Source: an uncultured Oscillospiraceae bacterium (lineage in GTDB: Bacteria; Bacillota; Clostridia; Oscillospirales; Ruminococcaceae). Taken from it: a stretch of DNA of 32,541 nt. Where the stretch lies: the NCBI GenBank assembly GCA_934448295.1, contig CAKSEY010000027.1:1-32541 (forward strand), in the 5' to 3' direction. The notes below the pieces were generated by a model. The model did not search any database. It saw only the letters and a list, made by a program, of their open reading frames with translations, and was not told the DNA's origin. Below are positions 32,541 to 32,541 of the stretch, piece after piece; the first letter of the stretch is position 1, and the number at the start of each line of letters is the position of its first letter. The position numbers were made by a program, and so were the translations under genes.

Positions 32541-32541
32541 G

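Overview
The window looks like chromosome from a gut Clostridia bacterium, probably a Ruminococcus-like Oscillospiraceae. That is inference from three things: the Firmicutes housekeeping order asp23-nusB-xseA-xseB-ispA-dxs-tlyA-nadK-argR-recN, strong GGAGG ribosome sites with sigma-A type promoters, and a VTC/DUF4956/Cthe_2159-type surface cluster common in that group. The housekeeping genes look GC-rich. The CRISPR locus and the insertion-sequence remnant at the two ends are more AT-rich.

Region 1 (1-8060) is a complete-looking type II-A CRISPR-Cas9 locus. Reading on the minus strand it runs cas9, cas1, cas2, csn2, leader, array. The tracrRNA is transcribed divergently on the plus strand upstream of cas9. 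The four cas genes overlap by 4 nt at each junction. The array has 25 full identical 36-bp repeats and 25 spacers, and runs off the left edge. Cas9 keeps all its nuclease residues. The cas9 and array promoters match the sigma-A consensus exactly (TTGACA-17-TATAAT). The tracrRNA promoter differs by one base. The leader ends in ATTTGAG and contains a stretch that can pair with the 3' half of the repeat through 21 base pairs. One spacer is present twice.

Region 2 (8080-21840, minus strand) holds a separately promoted beta-CASP-like metallo-hydrolase and then a long probable operon. The operon starts at a promoter near 21830 and ends at a terminator near 9362. It covers asp23, nusB, xseA, xseB, ispA, a divergent PAP2 protein, dxs, tlyA, nadK, an AlkZ-like protein, argR, recN, two small membrane proteins and a PepV-type dipeptidase. 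It joins isoprenoid precursor synthesis, nucleic-acid repair and processing, arginine control and NADP supply.

Region 3 (21858-25305, minus) is a three-gene surface module: a VTC-type polyphosphate polymerase domain, a DUF4956 membrane protein and a secreted beta-helix lipoprotein. Region 4 (25490-26700, minus) is queA with its own promoter and terminator.

Region 5 (26768-31307, plus) is a lysine-biosynthesis operon. A promoter, a lysine riboswitch with an intrinsic terminator, asd, dapA, dapB, a stand-alone ACT-domain protein and an MscS channel follow each other. Region 6 (31440-32300) is a decayed IS1182-like element flanked by hairpins. An unassigned short ORF and an operator-like palindrome lie at the right edge.
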